From positions 113,433,431-113,497,430 of the forward strand of contig CM051459.1 of NCBI GenBank assembly GCA_028095005.1: DNA of 64,000 nucleotides, written 5' to 3'. This document shows positions 9,658 through 22,060 of this stretch, piece after piece (the first letter of the stretch is position 1; each line of letters begins with the position of its first letter). The notes under the pieces are model-generated. The model did no database searches. It worked only from the letters and a program-made list of their open reading frames with translations, and was not told the DNA's origin. The stretch comes from Rhynchospora pubera. Its lineage: Eukaryota; Streptophyta; Magnoliopsida; Poales; Cyperaceae. The position numbers and the translations under genes are program-made.

Positions 9658-11450
9658 GAATCAAAAGAGGGAAAAAGTGCAAAAGCTGATCACCGGGTAA
9701 AAAGGTAGGCTAAGAGAAAGATGTGGAGAGCTTCTAAGACATTCTTTTACAAATTTACAAAGTTTTAAAAAATGCAATCGCATGGAAAATTTTCTGCTGC
9801 TCTATGTTGTATGAATACGGATACCAATACCGTATCGAGTAAAATATAGATACCACGATATGAAAATTTTGAAAATTTTTTAGTACGAATACGGCGATAT
9901 ATATACATATATTATATTATATTTTAAAATTTTGTAAATATGATAAGAGTAGGCGATATATTTGTTTGAATTTTTGTACATTTATAATTAAACAAGTGTT
10001 TTTTTTCCGACGTTGCACGAATTTATTTTTCTAAAATACAATTTGGATCGTGAAAAAAAAATATAAATATGATAGAATCATTTGAGAAATTGAGAACGAC
10101 TTTGTGAGAATGATCTATAATATTTCATAACAAAAATTAATTTAGTAAGACTTTCAAAATATTATAAAGGTAAATTATTATGGAGATTAAAATTTATGAG
10201 ATTTTAAAAATTATGAAAAATATTTTATAATTCTATAATTCTATAATTAAAAAATATCATATCACAAAATTTCTTATATCTGTAAGCAAGTGTATAACCT
10301 TTCATAGCTAAATGAGTTTTAAAAAATTTCAAACAATAAATAAAATAAAACTAAATCTTTTTTCTGAAATAGACAAATGGAGATATCCATCATTGTTAAA
10401 ATGGAGGCACTCGCTTACTGTTAGTCCCACAATTATTTAAATTCTCAACTTATAAAGCCTTTGCTTGATTAAAATTTGACAAATTTTTTTGGTTTTTTGT
10501 CAAAATCCTTCAATAGTAAATTCTCCTACCAAATCTTACCAATGAAAATCATTTCTCACGTGTTAACTATTTCTGATAATAAAATTACCAAAATTAAGAA
10601 AACTCATTTCCAATTCTCATGAAAAATATACTTTTAGATCGGGACCTAAATAATTTATATAAAATCAAATATTATAAATAAAAGACCTTAGTTTGCAATT
10701 TTCACCAATATCTTAAGTAAAATGATTTTTTTAAATAGTTAGCTATCTAGTGAAGTATCATATATCTATAATTTATTATAAAATTTAATTGATTAGATTA
10801 TCTCTATCTCTACTACTTATAAAGCACCCCTAGCAAGGTCAGGGTTTTTCACACAAAGGGGTCCAAACAATTTTGTTAGCACATTATAAACCATTGATCA
10901 ATATGATATACGGTTCAGATTGCTATTTCTACAAAGGAGTCGACCTTTCACACAAATAAGTCAAGACGGTGGATTGGCAGTTAACAAATTTCCGTAGCTT
11001 CGCATCTCGAGTTCGAATCCCAGCTCCGTAACTTTTTTTTCGCATTTTGCTACTGCTTTGCTCCTGTTTCCTTATTTCCTTTCTCGCTGACCCCTAAATT
11101 TTTTGTTGTCGCCTCCTTAGATCATCGCTGAAATCCTAGCCCCTAATTCATTTCCAATTTCTTTCCTTCTATTTCCTCCTGCGGCTCACTCTCGTACTCT
11201 CGATCAAACCCTACTAACTCTCGCATCTCCGCCGCCTCTGCCGATTCCGCCCCATCCCCAAGCCTGAGACTCTTCTCCTCCCGACGCTCGTCTCCTCCTC
11301 TTCATTCGCCAGCCCTTCTAGGCTAGATTGTTCCTCCAAACGACGGCGCAGAGGCCCCAAGAGAATGATTGAAGAGGAGCTGCTGCCCTCTTCGCCTGTA
11401 GATCTACCCAATCGCCGACGTATCCCACTGCCGCCTGACATCTGACGACG
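9658..11450. other. gene-free AT-rich stretch
   Basis: No gene is recognised. Near the right side there is a possible tRNA-like repeat (10957-11040) and a CT-rich leader-like stretch just before the NPF fragment. Confidence 0.6.
10957..11040 (+). repeat. possible tRNA-derived SINE fragment
   Basis: The segment contains GAGTTCGAATCCCAGCTC, a good match to a Pol III B box, preceded about 45 bp upstream by a weak A-box-like stretch and followed by a T run. No tRNA cloverleaf can be drawn. The call rests mainly on the B box. Confidence 0.33.
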
Positions 11451-11550
11451 AATTTCTACTCCATGAAGTCAGTGTATTACAGTAGCAACCCTGCTTCTAC
11501 CTCCTCCACTGGCGGCTGGACCTCCGTTCTCTTCATCCTTGGTAAAGGTA

Positions 11551-11593
11551 AAGATTGCTACTTTTTCTGACTTCTAATCATCATATCTGGTGC
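11551..11593 (+). repeat. 43 bp exact direct repeat, copy 1 (intron)
   Basis: This segment is repeated exactly at 11701-11743, an offset of 150 bp. Copy 1 lies in the first intron of the NPF fragment. Confidence 0.95.
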
Positions 11594-11700
11594 TAAGTTT
11601 GGTTTTTGCATGTGAAGGTGTGGAGATGGCAGAGAGGTTTGCGTATTATGGCATAACATCGAATTTGATAAACTACCTGACAGGGACATTGAGAACGATT

Positions 11701-11743
11701 AAGATTGCTACTTTTTCTGACTTCTAATCATCATATCTGGTGC
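11701..11743 (+). repeat. 43 bp exact direct repeat, copy 2 (interrupts NPF exon)
   Basis: This exact copy of 11551-11593 replaces part of the second NPF exon and introduces a stop codon. Confidence 0.95.
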
Positions 11744-11839
11744 CGCCTCATCGTTGGCATTAGTCGGTGCATTTCTTGTTGATTCATGGCTTGGTCGGTA
11801 CCGTACTGTGTTGTACTCTTCTTTCCTTGCTTTTCTGGT

Positions 11840-14800
11840 AAGATCTTTAGATGTTTGTATGTGATCTCTTGTTCAATTTTCGGGTATTATTTTGTTTATA
11901 GCATTATACTATACATTTCTTTGCAAAATTTTCCTGTGTGACTTGTTCGAGAAATCTCGTTGGCTTATCAAAATCGTCCCCGCAGTTTCTCCGCCTTGCA
12001 AAGTCGCCTCTGATTTATAGAATGGAGGCTTTTTAAGAATTTTATTTTTTCATTTTTCCGCATTATTATGGGTAGAGGACAAATATAAAGGCCCAACGAT
12101 TGAATCCATGATAAACAATTTTAATGAAAACTGAGTGGGTCTCATTCTCACATCCAAAAACTGACATAAACCAACGAGATTTCTCGAACAAGTCACACAG
12201 GAAAAGAGATATGAGAATATAGACATCAAACTGAGTGGGTCTCATTCTAATAGTTTTGTTGCAATAGGACATTAAACGATACAGAGATAAAAACCAAGAC
12301 TTCTTTGACTAATTTCGTACTTTTTCTTGGTTTTATATCGTTATGCACTCTATGAGAACATAGACATCAAAGTTTGTGTTCTAGGTTGCAATACTCTATG
12401 GATTAATTGTTTCCACCTCTGGCTTCGTTCTTCTTCCTTGTGATGAGAATTAAAGATTTGTTGCAGCTATACATTCAAATTTTCTTTATTTCTTCTCCTT
12501 GTTTTGTAGTTAAAGCTTGTAAGTTCCACAGAACAAGTATTGTGCAATCCCCTGTTGTTTTGTTTCAGATTCTACTAAAATGTTATTGGGTTGGAAGTTT
12601 GACATAGGAATTCATTATGCAGGAAATTGTTAATACAATGCAAGATCAAGTTAGGAGCCTCATTATAAAGGTAATCATTCAGCGATGTCTTATTTGTTAT
12701 TTTTTTGTGGTGAATTTTTATTTTTGTATAAACAGATCAAGTCACGGCGGGGTAATCAACTAGGATTGTTTTTTCTGGCTTTGATAGGGTTTTATTTGAA
12801 ATTTATTTTTGATTTGGGGGTTTAGGGTTTTGGAATAGGTTGGTGATTTACGAATTTTAAATATAAGCTATTAGGTTGAGATATTACTGTCGCTTTTGTT
12901 TTTCTAGAACACAGATCTGTGGTCACAGTTTTATTTGCTGTGGTTTTATTATTTTGTACCGTTTGCTTATAATCATTGCTATTGTATTGTTGTTTTAAGT
13001 GTTGGGGAAACTACTTTCTGTAATTGATGTGTAGAAGTATTGATTTGGGAAAAATAGAGTTTGATTGAGGTTTTTCGCTATTTGATTTGAGTTTTATAAG
13101 AACATATTTTAGTTGGCATTGTTTTTATTATTTCGCACAGTGTTGTTGATTTACATATGATGGGAGGCTGAAATTTGCCATGGATTTGACTGGTACAGGA
13201 AAGGATCAGTACTTGGTAGGTGCCAAGGGTGTCGAACACTTTCCAGCCAGTGGTGTGTTTCGAAGAAAGAAGATAGAAGAAAGGTACAAATATTGAACTA
13301 TTATGCTTACAGCTGATGCAAAGATTGACCGGCGTGTAGGTGTCAGTAACCAACCAAATGAGGAACTAATATATGTCTAGGTCTTTCATTTTTCATAATA
13401 CATAAAGCAATCAAATTATTGTCAAAAGAAAAGGAACAAAAGGCAGAAGATAAATTGTTTCCTTGAGGAGGTACGGTTGCATGTAGGACATTCAATTGAA
13501 ATACGTTGGCAATGTAAGTGTACCTTATCTGCCCAAGCACCTATATACATCCAGCTAATAAAGAGTACCTCCTGTCAGGTATGGTGCCTATGTCCTTGGC
13601 TTTTGAAGATATTTTAAGGAATCGGTTGGTCTATGGAAATGACAAGGAGCTATAAGTATAACAAATGGGCCAGCAATTACAAATGGGTCAAGGAAGGGGT
13701 AACAAAAAAGAAGTTTGTTTTCATCCGCTCTGACAAATTCTTAATTTGGCATCTAAGGTATTCAACTATATGAAATTTTTTATTATTTATGGAAATTAAC
13801 ATTTTAACTAAAAGTCAAAGGTCCTGTTGAGGATAATTAAGATAACTAGGTAAATACACCACAATAAAATATCTTTGGGAAGATTTAAATCACATTAAAG
13901 ATATATTCCATATTACACAAATCACAGCCCTTTCTGTTTTTTACATAAAAAAAGATGGTCACGGGTAATATTGTTCTCAAACGTATCTCCTTATCAAATC
14001 TAGATTTTACTTTTTATTTGACATATCATAGTGAATTGAGGTTCCTATTTTCATCTTTATGCAGATCAGCTATTGGCAGATTATCCCATGAGAAACTTGG
14101 TTCTTGTTTCTTTTAATCCAGATAATTATTGGATTGTCAATCGTGCCTAATCTCTCTTGCCTTTCCGAGTTCCTACAAGGCTGGACAGAAGTGGGTCTAC
14201 ATGACCTACCTGTTAGAGCTCAGCACCAAACCTGTCAAGAAACATCTGGTCTAAAAGATAAGTACTGGTCTTTTTTTTTTTGGACAGTCAGACATCGGTT
14301 CATCTTCTGTCCCATTGCTTACTGGTACGCTTTTCTTTTGTTTCTAATTCCTTTATCCTTTATTCTTTTTGAATATTGAATGAATATGAACATGAATAAA
14401 TTATTAATAGAAAAATGAGATTTGAATAACCAAGTGTAAAACCTGGAGCCTTATCTTTTTTCCTTCCTTTTTTGGCCCCATAATAGAAGGTGGTTACGTT
14501 TAATTACTGGTTCAACCATGTTTAGTTATTGGCACCATATCAAGATGGTTACGTTTGTTATTGGTTCAACCATGTATTAAAATCTGCCCACGTTCTTTAA
14601 TTACGTTTCTTTTTTTCTTTACCTTGATTTCATGAGTTACCCCTGGATTCTTTTCCTGAGTGAGAATTTCTGTAATAGGTTCATTTTATAACGATGATTA
14701 TTTCATGTGTTACCCAAAATATTACACCAATTCTAAATTTTAACACTGTTGAAATTATATTGTTAACACTAATCATCTATTAGAAGTACATGATGCTATC

Positions 14801-15083
14801 TGCGCTTCTAGAGTCGTCAATTGTGGCGTATGTTTTGAGTGACAATAAATTGTGACTATTTGTTGCTCATGTTAACATGTGTTGTCATGTACTTCAATAT
14901 TATATCCACTTAGTATGATGCTTCGCTAGGTGAGGAATTTATCTATAATATAACTTATAATTCGATTTTAGGGTATAAAAATAGACAGGCTATCAAAGAG
15001 AACATCTACTTAATTGGCAATCATAAAAAAATAGGTACGAATACAATGCACTCTCATTAATATCTGTCGTGTGAATTATCAGA
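11840..15083. other. gene-free stretch between two pseudogene fragments
   Basis: Exon-like islands with splice-like borders occur (for example 12624-12670, which follows a TGCAG and precedes GTAATC), but I cannot assign them to a family or join them into a frame. No further NPF membrane segments are visible. Confidence 0.5.
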
Positions 15084-15642
15084 GACACCATGCAACAGTG
15101 AGCATAATTCATGCATACACTCACCGGCCAGGAGAAATAACTTGAGAGGCTGATATCATAATTTCAACAGCCCGTGGGGCCAATCTTGTCAGAGGCAGCT
15201 GGTAAAAAGAGATGCAGTCATAATTGGTGTCTGCAGTAATCTTATTATTGAGGTATAATATGATTTTTTCTATGTCTGCACTAATCTTTCTGTGCACCTA
15301 TTATGATGATACTGGTTGGTATTTCATCATTACCAGACTGGATATCAATTGAACATATTTGTCTCATTTTTGATAAATCTTTTTTGCCCCCAAGGAACAG
15401 TAAGGTTTTGCTGAAATGTGCTTATTTCTATCTTTATTCCATGAGGATCCTCATAGTGAACATGGATGCTGCCTACCTGGAGATGCCCAATTTGATGAGG
15501 CGGTAAAGGTGGTATGTGCAATCACACTGGTGCCAGGTGGCATAGGCCCGGTTACTATCGCTATGCTTCTTTGTAACACATCAGATGCTGCCTACCTGCG
15601 TAGTAGGTTTGCTCAATTCTTTAAGAACAAAAAATTCACGTA
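15084..15642 (+). pseudogene. FolD-type methylenetetrahydrofolate dehydrogenase/cyclohydrolase pseudogene fragment
   Basis: Two blocks match the NAD(P)-binding half of FolD enzymes, which interconvert one-carbon units on folate. Block one (about 15084-15222) reads RHHATVSIIHAYTH, then EADIIISTARGANLVRGSW. It has an in-frame TGA at 15143-15145, a TAA after the Trp and a one-base shift beyond it. Block two (about 15425-15610) reads GDAQFDEAVKVVCAITLVPGG followed by IGPVTIAMLLCNT, matching the C-terminal signature usually written TPVPGGVGPMTIAMLL. The N-terminal catalytic half is missing. The stops and shift make it a pseudogene. Confidence 0.8.
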
Positions 15643-17087
15643 AAAAATTGCCCGCAGAGCGGGCACTGCTGCTAGTAAAGTATGCTAAATTTATTCAAAT
15701 GGCGAAATAAGTTAATAAAAAAAAATAAGATCAATAATATACATATATATATATATATACATAAATAGAATGGTTTTGTTTATCATTAATTGAAATTTAT
15801 AGTTAAATAAAAGTTGAGATCACGCTATGTTTTGCAGTGGCTCTTTTAAGTTTGTTTAATTCCATATATTACTATGCGATGCACACTTTGGGGATGACCG
15901 CCAAAATCAATAACATGTTTGTTCTCATGCGTAAAGCATGATTGTCGACTGGAACCCAGATGACTCAACATCGGGAATTGCTCCTACAGGTCTCTAAATT
16001 AGAAATTCACTCCTTTTAGACATAAATATCCTTCATTTTTAAACTGAAGTGTAAGTTTAGAGAACTAAATTGAAAAAAATAAAAGGACATTATTGTCAAA
16101 GAAAAAATGGATCTCCAATTTGGAGGCGTGTAAGTAACAATTCCCCTAAACATCTAATCAGGAAAATAATATTACTCGAAATTTTTCAAAATCCTTACAT
16201 TAGTTTAGAAAAACAATATAAACCTTATACTAACTCTAGCAGGCCTTACTCACAAAATTGATGATCTCACGAATGTTATGAGAAATTTTTATAAAAACAT
16301 GATTTTCAATTTCAATAGAAAAAGAGATCGTGTAATCAAAATCTTGTACTTTTAGGTGAGTCGCTGAGAATTATTGACTTTAGATCGCTTAGCAATGGCG
16401 AGAGACATGAATAGGTTATACAAAAAATAGGTTTTTAATTGAAAAATTCAGTGCAGATGTGTTAATCTTGCAAGAAACCTTTTCTAATCCAGTACCAGTA
16501 CCAGCACACTTGCTGCTAGGATAAATGTTTTTCAAATGAATATTTCATAAGGGCAATACAGTTTCAGTTTGTTTCAATCAAATAACTCATTAATACTGAG
16601 AAAATATCATACTACATCAAATTAACTCAAATCAATTATTTTACCAGCACCAGTAAATATAACAAGCTTTGAAATATCAAGAAATAAATATTGAGATTTT
16701 AATTTAGACTACGAAAAACTTAAACCAATGCAACCGTGACTCTACACATCCAATTTCAGCAATTATTAAATTCGGACTCTCCAATCTCAACATGTTCTTC
16801 TATCTGACATTATATAATCTTTGCTTTTATGCTTTAAAAAAGACCCAATTATTAGAAGAAAAATTATCGGGCACTTACAAATTGTCAGTATTTTGAGCAA
16901 AAATATTTAGGTTCGAGGCACTCAATAAAATTAAACAGCAACAAAAATCGGAAAATTAAAAAAATATTTTTAAAAAATATATCAAAAAAATGGAAGGGGT
17001 TTGATCAGAGCCTGTCGGAACATGTTTGTAATCACAGAAAATCAGTGGATTGACAGACGATGTTTTCTTTCATCATTTCACACCCCA
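15643..17087. other. gene-free AT-rich stretch
   Basis: A short TA microsatellite lies near 15740-15762. I see no gene, MITE ends or conserved motif in the rest. Confidence 0.6.
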
Positions 17088-17343
17088 TCAAAAACTAAAT
17101 TTTACAATCAAAATGACATAATAAAAACAAAAATTGTTCCGATAAAGAGTTGACAAGGAGAGAGTCTCAGAACTTCTTAGAGGATTTGTGTAACTGCCAT
17201 TGGCGGATTTGCATCCGCCTACAGCACTTGAAAAGATTCTTCATTGACACTCCTCTTATCTTACCAATCTTACAGTGAGAGAAGCAAAAATTACAAGAAA
17301 CCTTACCTGAACTGCGATAAGAGGCGGCCGAATCGGTGCTCAT
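17088..17343 (-). CDS. possible small two-exon gene, 55 aa, unidentified
   Basis: An ATG at 17341-17343 opens a 37 bp exon (17307-17343) that ends in a good GTAAGG donor in phase 1. A TGTAG acceptor at 17219 gives a second exon (17088-17218) that continues in frame to TGA. The N-terminal part is Ser/Gly/Asn-rich (SGGCKSANGSYTNPLRSSE); the C-terminal part is hydrophobic and may really be read-through past an undetected donor. I do not recognise the family. Support comes mainly from the promoter-like sequence just upstream, with a telo-box and two TGGGCC boxes. It lies about 0.8 kb downstream of COX10 in the same orientation. Confidence 0.33.
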
Positions 17344-17361
17344 TTTATAATGAAGCGAAGA

Positions 17362-17450
17362 AAAACCCTAATTGCTCATTGGAGATGTGCAAAGGATTTT
17401 GCACAGATTTACATGGGCCTTTGGGCCCTTTGTAAGCTAAGTCCGAGCCC
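17362..17450 (-). promoter_or_regulatory. housekeeping-type promoter elements (telo-box plus site II)
   Basis: AAACCCTAA (telo-box) lies at 17363-17371, and TGGGCC (site II core) at 17414-17419 and 17422-17427. In plants this pair is typical of promoters for translation and mitochondrial genes. It sits 20-85 bp upstream of the ATG at 17343 on the minus strand. Confidence 0.5.
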
Positions 17451-17527
17451 AAGTATTAATATACATTCACTTAAATTAATTGCACATTGCAGCTAAAATC
17501 AGAAGTTTCGTATGGTCAAAGCCTTGA

Positions 17528-17771
17528 AGGGGTGAAATCGGTGACTGCTTTAGTCATTCTTTAGTTTAGGAAACGGTTAAAGATTTTGATTGCATTTCAA
17601 AAATAGAATGGATAACGAAATTTTGAAATAGTTCATCCAGGTGTATTTTCATGGTATTTTCATAATTTTGGACAAAACGGTTAATACAAATGGTAGTCAA
17701 TTTCGTATAAAAAACGAAACGGTTAACGCAACTAACCAATTTCGTGGTTATTTTAGACGTTATGCACCCTA
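17528..17771. mobile_element. possible degenerate hAT-type MITE
   Basis: The right end reads CGTTATGCACCCTA and the left AAGGGGTGAAATCGG. That resembles the ends of the hAT MITE at 55090-55758 (which ends CGTTATGCACCCCTA), and the interior shares CGAAACGGTTAACGCAAC-type words. I could not find a matching 8 bp target duplication. Confidence 0.42.
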
Positions 17772-18168
17772 TATGGAATCAACAAAGGAAAAAATATTAC
17801 AAAAAAACGAAAAACAATGTATTGAAGGAGTAAAAAAATATTGGTCCTTTTTTATTAAAAAAAATGATAATTTTGTTTTTGGGCATGCCAAGTTGCCAAC
17901 AGTTTTACATTCACAGAGGTAAACCTTGTTATCATTTTATTATCATATTCAATTCTTCAAAAAACAAAATTCCATTTATTACAGCCAGTCCGCAGGTCAA
18001 TCCAAAATCTTTCCCCGTCAATTCATCAAATTTTGGAAAAAAAATAGTCTTCAGCTTCTTTCTTCAGAAGCCTTTCTTTATGGTTACAAAAGCAATCAAA
18101 AGCAACTATTGAAATGTAAACTACAAGAAGAATAAACAGCAGGAGAAAATATCTCGCAATTCATCTGT

Positions 18169-21100
18169 TCATGAATCAGGGGGGACATACAATGGTGCTG
18201 GTAAGAAAGGAAAAGGAGCAACAGAAGCATATGCAACAGGTGCCCGCCGAACATTATTTTTTCTCTGTTGAATTTCTTCTCTCAGGATTTCATCATACAT
18301 TATTCTCTCTTTTCTATCCTGCTCAATCTTAGCGGAAGCATTGCTATTTTCATATTGCTCGTTGGGCAACCTGTGAAGAAGCAACCCAGACATGAAAATA
18401 GGAAGGTAGAGGAGGCTTGAGTAAAACATTCGTCTCGCATTTTTGGTAGTTCGTTCATTGACAAATAACAAGGCCGCCATGCCAATTCCGAGTGTCAGGA
18501 GTGTCGATTCTAAGACGAACCACTCTGAAGTTAAACCCCCTGCACTTGTTTCCAAAAGACATTAGGAAAATGATTGTCATCTCCATATTTATCCCAATAT
18601 CTGGCACTGCAGGTCAGGATTCAAGTTTTAACATTTTTTGAATTATAGAAGGAGACATCTAAAGAAATTTTATTTAATTTAACTATGCATTAAAGAAAAC
18701 AGTTTCCTAATTATTTATTTATTTTTTTTGAGAGGAATGTTAATTATTGAAGGATTTAGAAGAGCTATTAAATTGACAGTTTGACACACTTCTTAGTTTT
18801 GTTATATACACAAATTTCACCCTAGTTTTGCTATATAGATACATTTCCTTATATTATGTTCTTCAAGTGGTAGTATGTTATAAGAACGTACATTCATATG
18901 CTAACCACCCCAAAGGGAGAAGATAGAGGCAATTTCTGAAAGAGACCAGTGCAGTTCTCCAACCAGAAGGATCATTGAATGAAAACATGCGAAACCTAAG
19001 CAACAATTTATTAATCTTGAAAGTAAGAAAGGTAAACATTGAAAAAATGCTGATCAACTTTGAAAAAATGCAAATAAATAAATAAATAATGTACCCTCCA
19101 GCAAGGTAATCACTGCGACACAAGTATGCAAGAGCCATGAAATGGGGTATCTGCCAAAAATACAGTGCAGCTGGTAGTATCATTGCTTCTACTGGAATGT
19201 TTGATGAAGCCGCCGCCCACCTACAGGCGATGGAAGTGGGAGAGACACATAGTGAGGCTAAATGGTAAAAATAAAAAAAAGGAAAATTACTTTATTATAT
19301 TAAAGTCTCTCCACATAGAATGTAAATTGATAAAATCACCACACTGCAGTTGTTAATGGTTTCAAGTATTGAATTTGTTTAAGCTTGCTTTGTACAAATC
19401 AGATGGTAAAAAATTGTTGAAAAATGAACTTACAATATTTATTCATTTTCCAACTGCTTGACCATACGCAATAATCTAGGGGTAAAAGGAAACACTTGGC
19501 TCGTCAATTAGATCAAAAGTTCAAATTTGTCATTTGAATTCAATACCAACCATCTCTTGAAGTTCACAAATTACCTTAGTGAGATAAAATTCAGACTAGC
19601 CTTTCTCAAAATATGTAGGAAAATAAACATTTAAAAACATACAAAAGAAAAAAAAAATACCCCAGAAGTGGAGGAATGGCACCTACAACTGCACCGACCC
19701 ATGTATTAATAGGGTGTATTTGTTTCAACGGAGTGTATACAAAAGCATACAGAAATAAATTAGAAGCTGCAAGTCCGGCTGCCAAGCTATTAGTCTGCAA
19801 TGCCGTTGAAGATTATTACCCAAATATTAGCTCAAGTACTCCATGTAAAAGCAAAGAATATGAATAATGAAATAATAAACAATGGGAAATTACAAAATAA
19901 TTATGTCTTCTCATAAATACACAACAAGTACCTCTTTCCTTAATTTTTTGTCAAAATTAGTCATAAATAATGTATAAATGAAACATATTTGTGCATTGAG
20001 CTACAATTTCAGTCCAATTGGAACTGGCCTCCAACTTGGGGTAAATCACCCAAATTCATTTGAATAGATATCGTTCTATTATATTTCTGGAGCTAAGCTT
20101 GTTTTCCAAACCCATGGTAAGTCCAAATTCGTTAAGAAAAAGTAAAGGGAATGAATCATTTATATAAAAGATAGAATTAAACCTGCCAAGCCAACAAAGA
20201 GGTCCCTGCAAGACCAACAGTTGAGGCCCACATGGCAGCATGAGGGATAGAAATTCGGCCAGATGGAAGGGGCCGTTTGCACGTTCTTTTCATTTTAGTG
20301 TCATTCTCTTTCTCAAACACCTATATTATGGTAGAAATAGTAGATCAACTTTTTGTTAAAAAAAGCTCTCTCTAATATCGCTTACACCATGCACTTGCAG
20401 TACAAGAACTAATAACCAAAAGGATCAAACAATTCTTATTAGGCTTGTCCAAAAAAATTTGAACAAGGACAATGCATTTCATGTAAATACTGGCAACAAG
20501 GTTGACAGGTGAATAAGAATAGTAGAGACTGAATATATCACTCAATCAATGAAATATAAGGTATAGCTAATTCAAATTACTCACTATTTGTAAAATTATA
20601 ATACAGATTGGTGCAGTGAAATCAAAATTTAGTCATTTAAAATGCAATTATATGGTTTTTGTTAAAATGGTTCATGGCAAGTGATGAAAATCAATAACAT
20701 AAGGAGGAAACCATACAAATGGTCCCAATGTACTGAAGATTAGATATCTGGATTTTTAGAAGGAGAAAGAGAGCCAGACCTGGTTTAGTGAGTTGGCAGA
20801 TGCAGCAACCATCATGGTACCAGCACAGGTACAACACAGTCCAGCAAAATCAATTGCACTGCCACTTCCAAGCACATAACCAGCTCCTGAAGTTGCCACA
20901 ACTAACATGCTACAACGCACAAATTCATTTTTTTAGCAGAAAAATATAGAACATATGAGTCAAATCAGAATGGTCTTACTAATTTTCTTCACCTGCACCA
21001 ATAGGGTGGTTGGGTACTTGGATCTCAGTTTCAACATTTTATTTTCTTTTATTTCTTTAGCTTGATAAGCATCTAGGACACGCTCTCTAGATGAGTCAAG

Positions 21101-21605
21101 GCTTGATTAAACCTGAAATTGTACCACACAAGCTCACAAGCTGTGCCAGCTGGCAGTTCAAGGAAACCTAACTGTAGTTACCACAAAAATGGATGCCTAT
21201 CTCCTAATTAAACAACTAATTTAACCTTACATCATCTTTCCAGCTACACTAAGCATCAAGTTACATACAGTGCAAAGTTACCCACCTCAGCTTTGCTTTT
21301 GAGAGCTCCCAGTAACATCTCCCGTAGTGCCGAAACACCTCATTTAATGATGAGATTGCCCCCGCCGATTCAATGGCCACTTGTCCTCCCAAGGCAGGTC
21401 CTCCAACAGAGGTAACCCCACCACCACCACCTATCGCAGAGGAGTGCACTCGGGAGGAGATAAGAAACACTGGTTGTCTTGTGTACAATTCGTGCATGCC
21501 ATTGCTTGATGAAGGCAGAATATTTGTGGGTTTTAAGTAAGAACTTGGGGAAGTAGAACAGAAAAGGCTAGACTGGAAATGTCGGCTAGCGGCACTTCGC
21601 CACAT
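18169..21605 (-). CDS. COX10: COX10, mitochondrial protoheme IX farnesyltransferase (heme O synthase)
   Basis: This enzyme farnesylates protoheme to heme O, the first step to heme A for cytochrome c oxidase, in the inner mitochondrial membrane. Seven exons join in phase to 440 aa, close to the 431 aa I recall for Arabidopsis COX10: 21286-21605, 20780-20909, 20183-20320, 19661-19794, 19095-19220, 18892-18995 and 18169-18539. The Ser/Arg-rich N-terminus starting MWRSAASRHFQ is a mitochondrial presequence. The UbiA prenyltransferase core follows, with ASANSLNQ then KENDTKMKRT (the Asn/Asp prenyl-diphosphate site), LYAFVYTPLKQIHPINTWVG, ALYFWQIPHFMALAYLCR and NCLYLLPLG. The Pro-rich tail (VAYASVAPFPFLPAP) is conserved in plant orthologues. 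ATG 21605 was chosen because it begins the conserved MWR. The 5' UTR contains its own intron. No defects seen; all introns are GT-AG. Confidence 0.95.
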
Positions 21606-22060
21606 GGTCTTTAGATAACTCAACTCAGATATGAGAACTGGCAATCTCCACTACTGTGGGAAGAGGACCGCAGAAGAGAGTCAACTTTGGCGTTTGCTTA
21701 AAGATATGTACCTGGAACAAACATGGTATTCATTCTTTCTCAGGACAATCTTGTTTAACTTGAAAGCTTTTATAAAAGGATTAGAAAAGAACAAAATGTC
21801 TAATTGCTAAATTTGTTTTATAAATGATAAAAAAAAAACACGCTGAATATAATAAAAATACTTGGAATTAATTGATGAGACAAGATTATTCAATCCAATG
21901 AGAATTCAATTGGGCTTTAATTTATCTACTCACCCAATTAAATTTGAGCTCAATTAGAGTTAGGCAGAGAGAGGGATAAAGAATACCTGGTTCCATGGAT
22001 CGAGATGTAACTGGAAAAGGAGAGGCGCACAGCACCGCGCACACGACGAGGAGAGAGGAG
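21606..22060 (-). other. COX10 5' UTR with an intron and a short uORF
   Basis: A donor (CAG|GTATTC) at 21986 and an acceptor (TTCCAG) at 21712 define a 275 bp intron (21712-21986) in the leader. The spliced leader contains an ATG at 22000-21998 whose frame crosses the junction and stops after seven codons (MEPGTYL). The region upstream of 21987 is pyrimidine-rich on the minus strand. The transcription start is not determined. Confidence 0.6.

Larger units (their letters stand above)
11463..11839 (+). pseudogene. NPF (NRT1/PTR) transporter pseudogene, N-terminal fragment
   Basis: A start codon at 11463 opens an exon ending GGWTSVLFIL at a GT donor (11541). After an intron with acceptor near 11618, the next piece reads GVEMAERFAYYGITSNLI, the hallmark of plant nitrate/peptide transporters of the major facilitator superfamily. 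A further piece (about 11744-11837) reads ALVGAFLVDSWLGRYRT, the next conserved NPF block. Between them the expected residues are replaced by a 43 bp copy of intron sequence that brings an in-frame TAA. I find none of the remaining ten or so membrane segments downstream. It is therefore a truncated, rearranged remnant. Confidence 0.82.
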
